A stretch of DNA of 64,000 nt from Onthophagus taurus (GCF_036711975.1 NC_091971.1:22265501-22329500), one strand, 5' to 3'. Positions 21,653-33,399 are shown, counted from the first letter of the stretch. Program-made: numbers and translations. The notes: a model not told the origin generated them from the sequence alone.

Positions 21653-22881
21653 ACAGAATCTTTAACATTGTTACTATAAAAATTTAAAAGGTCTACATTT
21701 GGCAACCCGTCACTTTGTACTGAACAAAAATAGTTGTTAATTTCATCAGCATCAGAAAGTGAAAGAGGAATCTCTCTATTTTTGTTATAATGGACACCGC
21801 ATTTCTTTAAACTTGACCATAATTGCTTTTTATTTCTACTCCTTGCCGAGAACTCCACATAAGCTCTTTTCTCTCTTTTTATTGCACCTGTAGTATAATT
21901 CCGCAACATTTTGTAATAGTCCCAGTCATGTAAACTGTTTGTGTGTTTAAATTTATGAAGTGCTTTGTCCCTCAAATCCATCAAAAGTTTCACATTATCT
22001 GTTAGCCAAGGTGGTTTTTTTTTTGTAAACGTGTGCGTTACAATAGGCGCATGTCGATCAAATAAATTTACAATATTATTATTTAGAAAATTCAGCTTGC
22101 CATCAATATCATTGAAATCAAAGATGGAATGCCATTGAACTTCTTTTAAGTCGGACATAAACAATTCACTATCAATGTTTCTCAAACTACGGAAAGTTCT
22201 TACGACGGAAGGAGGGAAGAAATTTGTCAAAGCAATTGTACAAAAAACGAGATAATGATCAGAAATGTCATGAACCGCCACCGCACCAGAAGCCACAACA
22301 GGAGCACCGTCATCCGCAATCACAAAATCAATTAGCGTACTAGTACGAAGGTTAATTCTAGTGGACTCATCAATATATTGCTTTAAACTAAATACTTCCA
22401 GCAGTGCACAAAAATTACAATAAGCAGCACTTGCAGAGTTAAGTGCATCTATGTTAAAGTCCCCCAAGCAAAATATCGCGTCACTAGATGGCATAATCAA
22501 AGAAAGTGCGCTTTCAAACCTATCCAAAAAACCACTAACATTGTTATGAGGTCTGTAAACAACTCCAACTGTAATATTTTTTTTATTTTTGATGTGTATA
22601 TTAAACCACACCTGCTCAATGTCATCTGCCATATCCTCAAATATGATTGTGTACTTGTAATTATTTTTAACATAAAACCCCACACCACCACATCTTGTTC
22701 GTTTAGGAACGTGATAAAAAGTGTAACCTCCAATAGCTAAAAAATCAACATCGACATGCTGATCCAGCCATGTCTCCGAAACTCCAACCACATCATAACC
22801 ATGTAAAAGAATTAAATGCTTAAATTTATCGAAATGCGAAAAAATTGACCTAACATTTAAATGTGCAATTGTAAAATTCAT
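21631..22881 (-). CDS. LINE ORF2, apurinic-type endonuclease part
   Basis: The 416-aa frame starts MNFTIAHLNVRSI and contains APE-endonuclease motifs: 'LNVRSI', 'VVGVSETWL' (metal-binding Glu), 'GGVGFYVK', 'VVYRPHN', 'CLGDFNID' and 'ISDHYLVF' (SDH). The region after it (about residues 280-400) is the linker to the RT domain ('KKPPWLTDNVK', 'NKKQLWSSLKK'). The reading frame leaves the RT frame at 'VKDSVC'. The endonuclease nicks the genomic target before reverse transcription. Confidence 0.9.
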   Translation of the reverse strand: MNFTIAHLNVRSIFSHFDKFKHLILLHGYDVVGVSETWLDQHVDVDFLAIGGYTFYHVPKRTRCGGVGFYVKNNYKYTIIFEDMADDIEQVWFNIHIKNKKNITVGVVYRPHNNVSGFLDRFESALSLIMPSSDAIFCLGDFNIDALNSASAAYCNFCALLEVFSLKQYIDESTRINLRTSTLIDFVIADDGAPVVASGAVAVHDISDHYLVFCTIALTNFFPPSVVRTFRSLRNIDSELFMSDLKEVQWHSIFDFNDIDGKLNFLNNNIVNLFDRHAPIVTHTFTKKKPPWLTDNVKLLMDLRDKALHKFKHTNSLHDWDYYKMLRNYTTGAIKREKRAYVEFSARSRNKKQLWSSLKKCGVHYNKNREIPLSLSDADEINNYFCSVQSDGLPNVDLLNFYSNNVKDSVCLSLLR

Positions 22882-22979
22882 TGAAAATTATAATAATTAT
22901 ATAAAATAATAGTAATCGATAAGAAAAAAACAAGAATCAAATGCCAATCTCGCTTATTGCAGATACGCATTAAATACAG

Positions 22980-23036
22980 AATTAAACATATATACACACA
23001 TATATATACATATATATAAATACATATGCATATACT
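22980..23036. repeat. AT/AC-rich simple repeat
   Basis: A run of TATATACACACATATATA-type sequence lies in the LINE segment between ORF1 and ORF2. Confidence 0.8.
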
Positions 23037-23295
23037 GTCGCGTTAGTATATGAGAATATATGACTGCCGAGATTTTGTGGAAACAGTATAAATCTATTGT
23101 TTTCGCGTGAATTATGTCGTAGACTGGCAGTCAACGCGTCAAATCCATGGTGAAGATCAACAAAACAGAAATAAATATAACTACATAAAAAAAAAACAAT
23201 AAATCAAAACAATACAAAAAAAAGAATAATAAAAAAAAAGAATACAAAAAAAAAAATTTTTTTTCTTTGCCAACATAAACAGAAAAGGTAGAGTC

Positions 23296-23656
23296 CTATT
23301 TTACATTTTTAATCTTACTTTTCAAGTTCAGATCAACATCACCAATATCCATCATAGATCCAATATGAATTGTGGTATTGTTAACTCTAGCAAAAATTTT
23401 TCCATCACGTGACCAAACTTCTCTTCGACCATATTTCTCTTTAGCCATCATCAACAACTCGTAATTTTCCCTGGTTAGATCTTCATTAATTATAACTTGA
23501 GAGCCCTTTAGCAGCCGCTTGGATTCAAAAACCTTATTGCGATATTTATAGCTGATAAATTTCACTATAATTCCGCGCGGTTTAGAACCACTACGTGCAC
23601 CAACACGATGACATCTGTCGATAGATGTAGAAGGAAGGTCAACATTTAATTTTTCC
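23296..23656 (-). CDS. LINE ORF1 C-terminal fragment
   Basis: The open frame continues upstream of the first Met at 23565 to about 23656 ('DRCHRVGARSGSKPRGIIVKF' less its first residues). It ends with 'INEDLTRENYELLMMAKEK' and 'VWSRDGKIFARVN', typical of the C-terminal domain of LINE ORF1 RNA-binding proteins. The N-terminus is lost by 5' truncation. Confidence 0.75.
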
Positions 23657-23859
23657 TTACTTATTCACTTATTGATTTTAAATAAGAACATATTATGTAA
23701 AAGAATGTTATGAAGTAATAAAATAAAAAATCTATATATAACATTTACAATTCATCCATATAATATCCAATAAATTTTTATGCACACCACAAGTATGTGG
23801 AAATTAAAATCTGCCACCTATAAAAAAATAAAAAGGGACATAACCAAGAAGATAATAAG

Positions 23860-24250
23860 GAAAATGCAAGAATTGGTAGAATCCCAGCTGAAGAACAGAG
23901 AAGTTTATTCGTACAGGCTCCAGTACCACTAAGAATATATGGATTACCTAAAATCCGTAAACCGGATATCCTACTACGCCCTATTGTCAGTCCTAAAAAT
24001 TCTCCTACGTATCAGATGGAAAAACACTTTGCCACCATTCTGTCTCTTTATGTGTCAGAGATTCTACACATTTTGTGGAATCAATCAGAAGTATGAAGTT
24101 AGATCGACAGGATATCCTGGTAAGTTTCGATGTAGAATCTCTATTCACCAGAATACCAGTCAAAGATGCCGTGGATGGTTTTCGTCAGAAACTCATCCCA
24201 GGGAGCTTGCCAGAGTATGTTCCAGGCCTAGTGGAGTACTTAATTGCACT
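23860..24250 (+). pseudogene. Penelope-like element reverse transcriptase fragment
   Basis: Three frames read in turn '[20 protein letters not shown]' , '[19 protein letters not shown]' and 'DILVSFDVESLFTRIPV'. The blocks 'YGLPKIxKP..LRPIVS' and 'ILVSFDVxSLFTxIPV' are the N-terminal part and motif A of Penelope-type RTs. The fragment has frameshifts and stops and lacks the YADD box and the GIY-YIG domain. Confidence 0.8.
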
Positions 24251-24719
24251 TAATGACGTAAAATATATATTACATTATTTCAATTGGTTTGAATTGGCAG
24301 AAAATCAAGAAATATAAAAGATGTAAAGTATAATAAATATAAAAGTAAACATTAAAGATATTGTCTCAGTATGAAAGAATAATTATATAAGACAATTATC
24401 TATTAACTTTTAAATTAAAATGGAGAACATACATTTAAAAAAGTCGTCTATGTCAGCTAAGAGATAACTGCTCCACCAAATGAAAGCTTAAAACATTTAT
24501 TAGATAGAAGAATTAAAACACTTTAATGTCAATGTTTTATCATCAAAATATATTTTGTAAAAATGTTTAAAGTAATGATGCGTTTTAGATATTTTAGGCG
24601 AATAACAAAAAAAGAGAAAATCCAGAAAATTCATTTACTTGTTGAAAACACTTCTCTAATACCTCTATTACCGTTATGTATTAATAGTTTCATTTAAAAG
24701 TACATTGATTAAAAAAAAA
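24251..24719. other. Intergenic, no gene recognised
   Basis: This AT-rich stretch lies between the Penelope fragment and the homologous promoter region of metallothionein 2. No motif or repeat was identified. Confidence 0.5.
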
Positions 24720-24783
24720 GCGAAATGGATAAAAACTGCAAACCATGTTATATTTATACTGGAGCTCAAAACCGAATTAAATT

Positions 24784-27060
24784 ACCGGCGAGACGATAGC
24801 AACAAACCGCTCAGCAACAAAATTTTCCTTTATATTTCCACCTACTTCTAGGGCCCATATCTTTGTTATCTAAAAAGATAGCGAAAAACTAAGTATACGG
24901 TTGGAAAGCTTTTGCCTTTTCTCTATTTTAAACCGAGTCCGCCGATATGTTGATAATAAGAGCAAGAAAAAATAAGAAACGTCGCGCTGCATTCAATTTA
25001 CCTCAGAATTACCAAACTTCACGGCCTTGTGCAGCCCTTACCAGATGGAAATTCAATAAATGGTTTACATATTCGGAAAGAGCTGACCTTGGACTATCTT
25101 ATTCCGAATTTTCGTCCGTCAATATCTGTTGGCGTCTGTAAGAAAGATGCACCTGAAAAAGCCCCTACCGATGAAAACACGCAAATATTTCATGCACTAA
25201 TAACTTTCCTATTTGACAGGGAGAAAACTCTACAACTATATTCAGCTTATGGGAAATTTCCTGCTCTTTCCAACGATGTGTGACACACCGTGATCACAAG
25301 TTTGCACAATCCTTTTTTCTGACTAGAACTACCTCTTATATGAAGGGGAGAAAACTCTAGAACTATATTCATCTTCTCTTATGGGAAATTTTCTGCTCTT
25401 TCCAACAGTGTGCGACGCACTTCGCTTACGCATTTGCATAGGCGTTTTTTAAATTGATAAACTAAATAACTTAAAATGCAAAGGTTGGTAACGTTACCAG
25501 ATTCAAAACCATCAAAACACAATTTCAGATTCTGATAAAATAGGTGTAACATGAAATAATCTTTCCATTTTGAACAGTTTAACATGTTTCTAAACGTAAA
25601 ACTAAAACTAGAACTAACACTAGAACTATCACTAGAACTAATACTAGACCTAGAACTAGAACTAACACTAGACCTAGAACTAGAAACTTTCGGGTTCGCT
25701 TCGAACTTGTTTTCTGAAGAAGGTTGCAACATGGCATCCGACACGTCAAACATTTTATTAACACCGGCTTGGCTTAGCCTTCGTACTTATGTATATGTTT
25801 TTAAACTGTTTTAAATAAATTAAGAGTGAATGAAAAATTATCTGTCAACATGAAATGAAGTTAGGATTCTCTCTCGGGTAAAACTTTGTCCCAATTTTTA
25901 TTTCATCAAATAAGAAACTTAGGATAAGAAGTGATTGCGTTCTGCTACCTGTAGGTTGTCTTTCAGGTGTGTTTCTTTTACAGACGCCGGCAGATATTGC
26001 CGGACGAAAACTCGCAATAAGACAGGCCAAGGTTAGCTCTTTTCGAATATGTAATAGTAAGTAATTTGTTGAATTTTCTTCTGTTAACGGCTGCACAAAG
26101 CCTTAAACTGGGGCAATTTTGAGGTGATTTAAATGTAGTGTGTCGCTTCTTATTTTTTTCTGCTCTTATTATTAATATATCGGCGGACGAAAACATGGTT
26201 TAAGATAGAGAAACGACCAAGCTTTCCAACCGTGTGCTTAGTTTTTCGCTATCTTTCTAGATAACGAAAATATTGGCCCGAAAAGTAGACGGAAATACAA
26301 GGGAAAAGTTTGTTGCTGGGCTGAAAAACGATTGTGCAAACGTGTGATTGAGATGTGTTATATACCGATGAAAAGAGCAGAAAATTTCCCATAGGATGAA
26401 TATAGTTCTAGAGTTTCCTCCCCATCATATAAGAGAGTTATTGGCCCAAGCGTGGTTTAGCCGCGGCAAAAATTCGTGGCAGCGCGACGTTTCTTATTTT
26501 TTCTTGCTCTCATTATCAACATATCGGCGGACGAAAACTCGGTTTAAGATAGAGAAACGACCAAGCTTTCCAACCGTGTGCTTAGTTTTCCGCTAGCGTT
26601 ATAAATAACAAAGATATCCGTCCGAGAAGTACATAGATGGAAATAGAAAAGTAAAGTTTGTTGCCAACTGTAGGCTCTTTTTCAGGAGCCTTTTTTTTAC
26701 AGACTCCGACAGATATTAACGGTCGAAAACTCGGAATAAGATAGTCCTAGGTCAGCTCTTTCCGAATATGTAAACCATTTGTTGAATTTCCATCTGACAA
26801 CGGCTGCACAAGGCCGTGAAGTTTGGTAATTCTGAGGTAAATTGAATGCAGTGTGACGTTTCTTATTTTTTCTTGCTCTTATTGTCAACATATCGGCGGA
26901 CGAAAACTCGGTTTATGATAGAGAAGAGACCAAGCTTTCCAACCGTGTGCTTAATTTTTCGCAACCTTTTTAGATAACGAAGATATGGGCTCTAGAAGTA
27001 GGTGGAAATATAAAGGAAAAAGTTTGTTGCTGGGCGGTTTGTTGCTATCGTCTCGCCGGT
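24784..27060. mobile_element. Foldback element (FB/MULE-NOF type) inserted upstream of metallothionein 2
   Basis: Ends ACCGGCGAGACGATAGCAAC and its exact inverse are flanked by the 9-bp duplication AATTAAATT (24775-24783 and 27061-27069). The inverted arms are about 390 bp (24784-25170 versus 26670-27060). Partial extra copies of the arm lie at about 25875-26390 and 26396-26650. Long foldback arms with a 9-bp duplication match Drosophila FB elements linked to MULE-NOF transposase. No transposase was recognised, so it is non-autonomous. The short frames in the arms occur in several copies only because the arms are repeated. Confidence 0.85.
25590..25695. repeat. CTAGAACTAACACTAGAAC repeat tract
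   Basis: A 100-bp run of CTAGAAC-TAACA/CTAGACC variants sits in the centre of the foldback. The same word family flanks hAT copy 3 as two inverted halves (51225-51255 and 54900-54945). Confidence 0.85.
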
Positions 27061-27265
27061 AATTAAATTGGTGTTTATGCTGATAAGAACCTGGTTCATC
27101 CAAGTTTGTTCACTAGGAACGTTTTTGCACACGGTACCAATACAAAAATGCACTCGTTTTATTTAATTTTTGACTTAGTATATAAATTCTACAGATTTCT
27201 TCTCACTTCATACACAAAAAATTTCTTTCCGTATTCAATCATACAACATAAAGTGAGAAATAAAA

Positions 27266-27581
27266 ATGTCTACAACATCAGCTTGTTGCAAAGGTAAATA
27301 ATAAATAAATTATACTTTCAAAAATTTGATATAAAATTTTAGTAAATCTTTCTTTAGGTACTAAATATGAAGAAGGATCTTGTACTTTGAAAAAAATGTG
27401 CACTATTGAAACTCCTGATGGCAAAAAAGAATGCGAATGCATCTGTAAATGTTGCAATAAATCCGGGAAAGATTGCATGGAATGCGTTTGCAATTGTGTT
27501 TGTACTTAAGAAACCGCACAGAAAATTGTAACAGAAACCGGGGAATTAAAGTATAGATGTGAATGTACTTGTAAATGCTAA
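27266..27581 (+). pseudogene. Metallothionein-like gene 2 with premature stop
   Basis: Exons are 27266-27293 and 27358-27509 or, for the ancestral frame, to 27581. Compared with gene 3 the leucine codon TTA after 'CVCT' has become TAA at 27507-27509, cutting the product to 59 aa with 14 cysteines. The sequence past the stop is still conserved in frame and ends with the CxCxCxC tail at 27558-27578, so the change is recent. A second CC (41-42) is unique to this copy. The remaining two cysteine blocks could still bind metal, so a shortened functional protein cannot be excluded. Confidence 0.8.
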
Positions 27582-30221
27582 GATTTTTGTAATCTAGTTG
27601 TTTAACCACGGCATCAATTAATATGCGCTAAACACTTTAGCTGTATTAAAATTTGTAACTCTAAATGCAATAATAAAAAGAAATGAAAATAATTATAATT
27701 GTAAAAACAACTTATTTTAAAACTCTAGTTTCCTTTTAATAAGTAATCAATAAAATTAACAGTATAGTTATAAGAATCGACGAAGATTTTCTGTATCTGA
27801 ATTGAAGATACTAGACAACAATAACTATTCATTGCGCCTTACTTGTTGCTAATAGGTTCAAGACCAATTTATTCAAGTCAATATACATTTAACTTGTGCT
27901 TAACTTTGTGCCGTTACACCTCTTGTTATTCTATTAGAAAGTATTAAAAGCATATTGAATCAATTAAAGCGTATAAACGATTTCCTCGCTAACCCTATTA
28001 CTGGGTTAAATATTGGCAGAATTTAAGAAGTCTTGTGTAGACATTTCAAAGGATAAGTCTCTGCAGACAAAATCAAGTCGACACTCCAAAAGACTAATCC
28101 AAACTATGGTGGGAAGGTTCTAAACACTCTACTTTATCCTTTGATTATAAACACGCTCTTTTCCCGGGCACGAGCGTTTAAATGAATTAATTTTGAACAC
28201 TTTCAGGCGGACCATAATACGCTATTATTACCAGTTATATATTTTTGGATCCTGGGATCAAGAAGTATCTCTGCTTTTTCAAAGTCAGACTACGATTATA
28301 TACCCCCCTATTGCTTGATCTTCCCAAATTCAGAACGAAAGTGATTAATGGTTTTTTCAATGCTGCAAAAGATGTACCAATTTCATCTTCATCACACTCA
28401 ATCGATGATTTTTATTTGTATAGCTACCCAAGAAAACCATCTAAGCTTAATTTCAAACTTGGCCACTAATATATTTTTTAGCGCTTTGAGGAGATTCTTG
28501 CATTCATTGTTCATTATGCTTCATCCTCGGATTTCCACTGACGTATACATGGTTTTAACTCATTGAAGTTAAAACCAGGGGTATTAAATTCCAGATTCTC
28601 TTACTTCGATACCCCACATTTCAAAAAATCTACTGCCATTAATCACATCGTACTTTTTTAATTGTTGACTGTATATGTATATTCTGATGTTCCAGAACAA
28701 GATTTGATGCAACCATTTGACAGATGGGTTGGGATGGCTGGGTCGCCATTTTATAAATAAATAGTAATAGTTTTAGGTTTTAATCTTTTTAATAACTTCG
28801 ATGTAGCATTTCTAGTGCTAATAAACAATTTTGCATGTATTCTATATACTTATGTACCTAAATATTGCAATTATAGAGAATGCGTTGACTTATTTTACGT
28901 GGAACTGATGAAACAGAAACTATTTTATTCCACATAAAAGTTTGACATTTAACTAGACAAATCAATGTTTGAATCATCTATAAATCGAATAATTAGTCTG
29001 AAACAAATATGTTATGTTAAAGTTGGTAAGAAGGTAAAAAAGGATAACTTATGTATCTCTCAACAAAATACAAATAGAAAAAGAAAAGTTTAAACTTGGA
29101 TTTAACCAGAATGTATTTAACCAGAAGCAAGCAAATCTAACCATAATAATGACCAACATCCTCTAACTTCTTTTCTATACTTATGACTATATGCTATTTT
29201 GGACATATTGGGAATAATTAAGTAAAATATATACGAAAATAATAACATCAAAATGTGTGTCACGTAACTAATCAGGATTTGTAACAGGTTTAGTCACGAT
29301 TAAAGCACGCCAGTTTTAAAATTTCAAAGAATTCTTAGCGCAAATATAAGGAATAAGAAGGATTGAAAAATATTAATGAGAAATTTATCGATAATTGATT
29401 TAGCTCTAATTACACAGGCCGACAAAAATTTAAATGTTTTCTGAACCAACAACTAGACTATACTATCCCGAAGGTTTTTCACGTTCTAAATCCAAATTTA
29501 ACCTCAAAAATGCTTCATCACGTAAGGTTTTCAAAATATCTTAGCCAAAATATGTTAAAAATGCGGTTTCTGGTCGTATTTGTGGTTATAGTTCACATGA
29601 GGGAGTTAAAAAAAACAATTTTTTTTAGAAGTTTTGAAATTGCCCCTTTAAAACTCTTTTTCAATTACTTAAATATCTTTTTTCTTCTTCGAGATATCAT
29701 CTGTTGAAATTAATAAGTACATCGGTTTGCTCTGTCCTTGATAAACTGATGTTGAGTTACATCAAGTTAGCGATGTTGACGCACAGTAAAACAAATATGC
29801 GAAAATGTGATCAAATATCTAAAAATGAAGCTTTAAAGTTGAAATTTTTAACCATGCATTTATCTTTTAACCAGGAGGTATTCAATTGAGAAACTGGACA
29901 TTCAAAATCTAGTTAATTTTTATGAATTTATTTGGTTTGTTAGCAAAGTTGTAGTTTTAATGGGAAAACTATAGCAGTATTTACAAAAATAAAATGATTG
30001 CTTACGAGATTTATTCATTCAAAAAGAGACAATTTACATATTATTTTTTTATTTAAGCTCTATAGCGTTTTATAAGATGAAAATCACAACCATAACGGAT
30101 TTTCTACAAAAAAATTTTAAAACGATGGAATATTAATATAAAAAAATATGAGGCGGAAAGCTTATTCTTTAGTGACTTTTTTGCGGAAACTTCGAAACAC
30201 GTCCTTATCGCAGAACCATTA
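27582..30221. other. Intergenic, no gene recognised
   Basis: An AATAAA signal for gene 2 lies near 27671. Frames such as 28245-28469 have no recognisable motifs. From about 29500 the sequence probably is the 5' flank of the transposon-like gene that starts at 30222, but no terminus was found. Confidence 0.45.
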
Positions 30222-31810
30222 ATGAATGGATTAAAAAAATGTGTGGAATGTTACAACATACCTATGAGAAATTTAGTTAAACCGTGGGTACCTACATCTA
30301 TTTGTACTACTTGTAGATTAACTCTGATTAATTGGAACGATATGAAAAAGGAAGTTGTCATTACACCAACCATGTGGTACGAGCCTAAGGATCAGAATGA
30401 AGACTGTTACTTCTGTGCCTGTGATATAACAGGTTGTAATAAAAAAAATAAAGGAAACATATTATATTCTAACGTACAAAGCGTAACACCAGCCAAGAAA
30501 GGAAAAATAGCGAGATTAGACAAAGTACCACCTAATAAACATGAATGTAGTTTGGAAGAAATGAGTTCTATTGAAAGTGAAAAGGACAGTGATTATGAGG
30601 ATTCTGTTAGTGCCAAAGACCCTGAACTTTTTGATCAAGATTCATTAGATGATCTTATTCGCGATCTTATTCTTTCTAAAGATTCAGCTGAATTATTGGC
30701 TTCAAGACTTAAAGAGAGGAACATGTTGTTACCCGGAACAAAAATTACAGCGTACAGAAGAAGAGATGAGGAATTTCTGAAATATTTTGCTAGTGAAAAT
30801 TCCTTAATTTATTGTAATGATATAGAAGGACTTATCAATACATATCAAGTAGATGTGTATAAGTCCGATGACTGGCTTCTCTTTATAGATTCTTCTAAAG
30901 AACGCCTTAAAGCAGTGTTGCTCCATAACGGCAATAAATACGCAGCAATCCCTATTGGTCATTCCACCAGGCGAAAAGAATCATACGAAGACCTTCAATT
31001 TGTACTCGAAAAAATCAATTACAACATCCACAACTGGTTTATATGTGGTGACTACTTTAAAATGATCAATATTTTGGTTGGTTTACAATCAGGAAATACA
31101 AAAAATCCTTGCTTTCTCTGCATTTGGGACAGTCGTGCCCGAGAACAACATTGGATTAAAAAAAAGTGGCCTGAAAGATTTGATTGGAAAGTTGGTTCCA
31201 ACAATGTTGTTTACAAGAGTCTTGTTGACACAAAGCGTATTTTGTTACCTCCACTCCATATCAAATTAGGCTTGATCAAACAATTCGTATAAGCCTTAAA
31301 TACTGATGGAAACTGTTTTAAATACCTTAAGTCTGCATTTCAAAATTTAAGTAATGCTAAAGTTAAGGAAGGTATTTTCGTGGGGCCTGATATAAGAAAC
31401 TTAATGAAAGATGACGATTTTATAAGAACAATAACAGATAACGCAAAAAATGCTTGGTTAAGTTAAGAGTTGTACAAAATTTCCTGGGCAATCATCGGGA
31501 CCCACAACATAAAAACATTGTATCGACAATGTTATTAAACTTTAAAAAATTAGGCTGTTTAATGAGTTTGAAGCTACATTTCCTATTTTCCCATTTACAT
31601 TACTTTCAGGAAAATGTAGGAGCCTTCAGCGAAGAAATAGGTGAACGATTCCATCAGGATTTGAAAGGAAAAAAGCGACACTATCAAGGTAGATGAAAGG
31701 ATGAAAGAATGATGGCTGACTACTGCTGGTCTTTGAAAAGAAACGATAACGCTGCTCAATATAAGCGTAAGAATGTTAAGTAATCGTTTGAATTGATGCG
31801 CGATCGTTAT
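30222..31810 (+). pseudogene. Transposon-like gene of an unclassified arthropod family (broken)
   Basis: A 356-aa frame (30222-31292) begins with a cysteine-rich finger (CVECYNIP, ICTTCRLTL, CYFCACDITGC), then an acidic linker, then a domain with 'DDWLLFIDSSKERLKAVLLH', 'HNWFICGDYFKMINILVG' and 'PCFLCIWDSR'. After stops at 31290 and about 31464 homology goes on with 'FLGNHRDPQHKNIV', 'LHFLFSHLHYFQENVGAFSE', 'EIGERFHQDLKG', 'MMADYCWSLKRND'. This combination occurs as many uncharacterised copies in arthropod genomes, which suggests a mobile gene. The acidic positions could be part of a nuclease site, but that is inference. Confidence 0.7.
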
Positions 31811-33150
31811 CATAAGAAACTAAAATAACATCTAAACTGTTATAAATAGAAAAGAAGTTTTAAAAATACAAAATTAAATACAATAAAAAACAAATTAATT
31901 TAAAAATATTCGAGAATACGTGAAAGTTATGAAGTTTCATTGTTATAAAGTATATCAAAGAAAAATATTGTAAATTAATTTTTACTTTCTCGCACTATAT
32001 ACGAAGTATATGAGACAAAGTATTGTAATCGTGCAAAGATTCGACCTCGACATTTTGATGGATATACACGTTTTGAGGTCCCCTGAGTCCTGATATTGAC
32101 CATTCCCAGAAAATGCCTGTGCGTATTTATGTACGTACATACGTATGTAATAATGTGTGTAAACACGATAACTTAAAAACGTAATCAGTTACCGTAATGA
32201 AATTTGGCATATAGCTATTAAACCAATATCGAAAGCTCTTAAACAACTTTTGGACCAAATCCACTAACCGGAAATGGCACTTTACCCGAAGACATTCAAA
32301 TGTTTCATATAAACTTTCACTTTTGATATGTATAGCCCAACATATACTTTCGTATACATCTAATAAATGATAAAAAATTACCATATATTGAATTTTAGCG
32401 AAATCGCTTGACTGCAAGTGTCACTTTACTTGAACACATTTTAACATTTTCACCATTTTAAAACTTGTAAATAAAACTGGAAAATAAAAAGACGTTATTT
32501 CAAACATGATGAATTTCTTAGTTTTAGGGGACAATTTCTCAGAGATCAAGAAAAATATTCAAATGTATAATATAAGATTTTAAGGGGGCAGAGAAATAGT
32601 TTTAAATGGCATAATGACTTCTGTGGAGAAAAATTATCTTTTGATGTAAATTCAGCCTTGAATGTGCTGAAAAATCGTGTTTTTCGTATATTTTAGGTAA
32701 GATATCTTGAAAATCTTAGGTGATGAAGCAATTCTGACGTCAGATTCGGATTCAGAGTATCGAAAATTATTTGGAAGGTATAGTCTAGTCTTTGGTTTAA
32801 AAATTTGTCGGCCTGTTTTATCATTGAACAGGCTGAACACCAGATTCTTCATTTAACTCCGATTTAACTTTTAAAATTCCATCAGAATTTCAAATACCAT
32901 TTTTATATGTTGTTAATTATATTATCGTGTTTAATACTTTTAGAACATAGTTCAATTAGAAAGTGCAAAACCTTACATATTATTTGGTGAAAATGTTGTG
33001 GTGGGTTTTTATAATATTCTATTTATTATTTAAATAAAGAGTTAACTATAAATATCGGAGATAACCGTAATGACTTCGACTTTCTACTGCTGTTTTGTTA
33101 TCCTAGAACAATTTCAAAGTAAATCGATTAAAAAAAATTAATTGGATAAA
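31811..33150. other. Intergenic with an interspersed repeat at about 31985-32420
   Basis: The segment starting CTTTCTCGCACTATATACGA and containing 'AGTATTGTAATCGTGCAAAG', 'GAGGTCCCCTGAGTCC', a GTACGTACATACGTATGT run and 'ACACGATAACTTAAAAACG' resembles a widespread insect repeat; part of it also occurs at 13770-13880. No gene was recognised. Confidence 0.45.
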
Positions 33151-33169
33151 AAAAGAGCCAAACCACGTT

Positions 33170-33399
33170 ATATTCGTAGCGTAGCCCAAAACCGAACGAA
33201 TTGGTGTTTATACTGATAAGAGCTTGGATTATTCGAGTTCATTCACTAGGAACGTTTTTGCGCACAGCACCAATACAAAAATGCACTCGTTTATATTTCG
33301 TTTCTCGTTTAGTATATAAATTCTACAGGTTTCTTCCCACTTCATAAACAAGAAAGTTCTGTCTGCATACAAACATCCAACATTTAGTAAGAAGTAAAG
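33170..33399 (+). promoter_or_regulatory. Metallothionein gene 3 promoter: two MRE cores and TATA box
   Basis: TGCGCAC (33259-33265) and TGCACTC (33282-33288) fit TGCRCNC and are 23 bp apart. TATATAAA is at 33313-33320. Upstream of them, 33170-33258 aligns with both halves of the interrupted gene 2 promoter, so this copy shows the empty site of the foldback insertion. Confidence 0.75.

Larger units (their letters stand above)
19725..23656 (-). mobile_element. CR1/L2-like non-LTR retrotransposon, 5'-truncated
   Basis: On the minus strand it runs from a truncated ORF1 (23656-23296) through an endonuclease (22881-21631) and reverse transcriptase (21652-20093) to a 3' tail of TAAATAAATAAAT type near 19740-19725. 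About 3.9 kb is kept. The only clear damage in ORF2 is one frameshift near 21650, so the copy is fairly young. The clade call rests on the YADDTQIY motif and overall layout and is tentative among CR1, L2, Crack and related clades. Confidence 0.85.
24720..27265 (+). promoter_or_regulatory. Metallothionein gene 2 promoter, split by the foldback element
   Basis: The distal part (24720-24783, ...GGAGCTCAAAACCGAATTAA) and the proximal part (27061-27265) together match the uninterrupted promoter of gene 3. The proximal part keeps TGCACAC (27126-27132), TGCACTC (27149-27155) and TATATAAA (27179-27186), so the MRE/TATA core is intact and the insertion lies about 65 bp upstream of the first core. Confidence 0.75.

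Noticed and set aside
25379-25764. Ser-rich or Val-Leu-rich frames over 25584-25700
   Set aside because: They are translations of the CTAGAACTAACA repeat tract.
24947-26891. Frames of 60-84 aa in the foldback arms that look conserved between copies
   Set aside because: Similarity comes from the inverted arms; the frames begin and end at different points and match no known protein.
28245-28566. Overlapping 72-74 aa frames
   Set aside because: No motif, two overlapping frames, no splice or promoter support.
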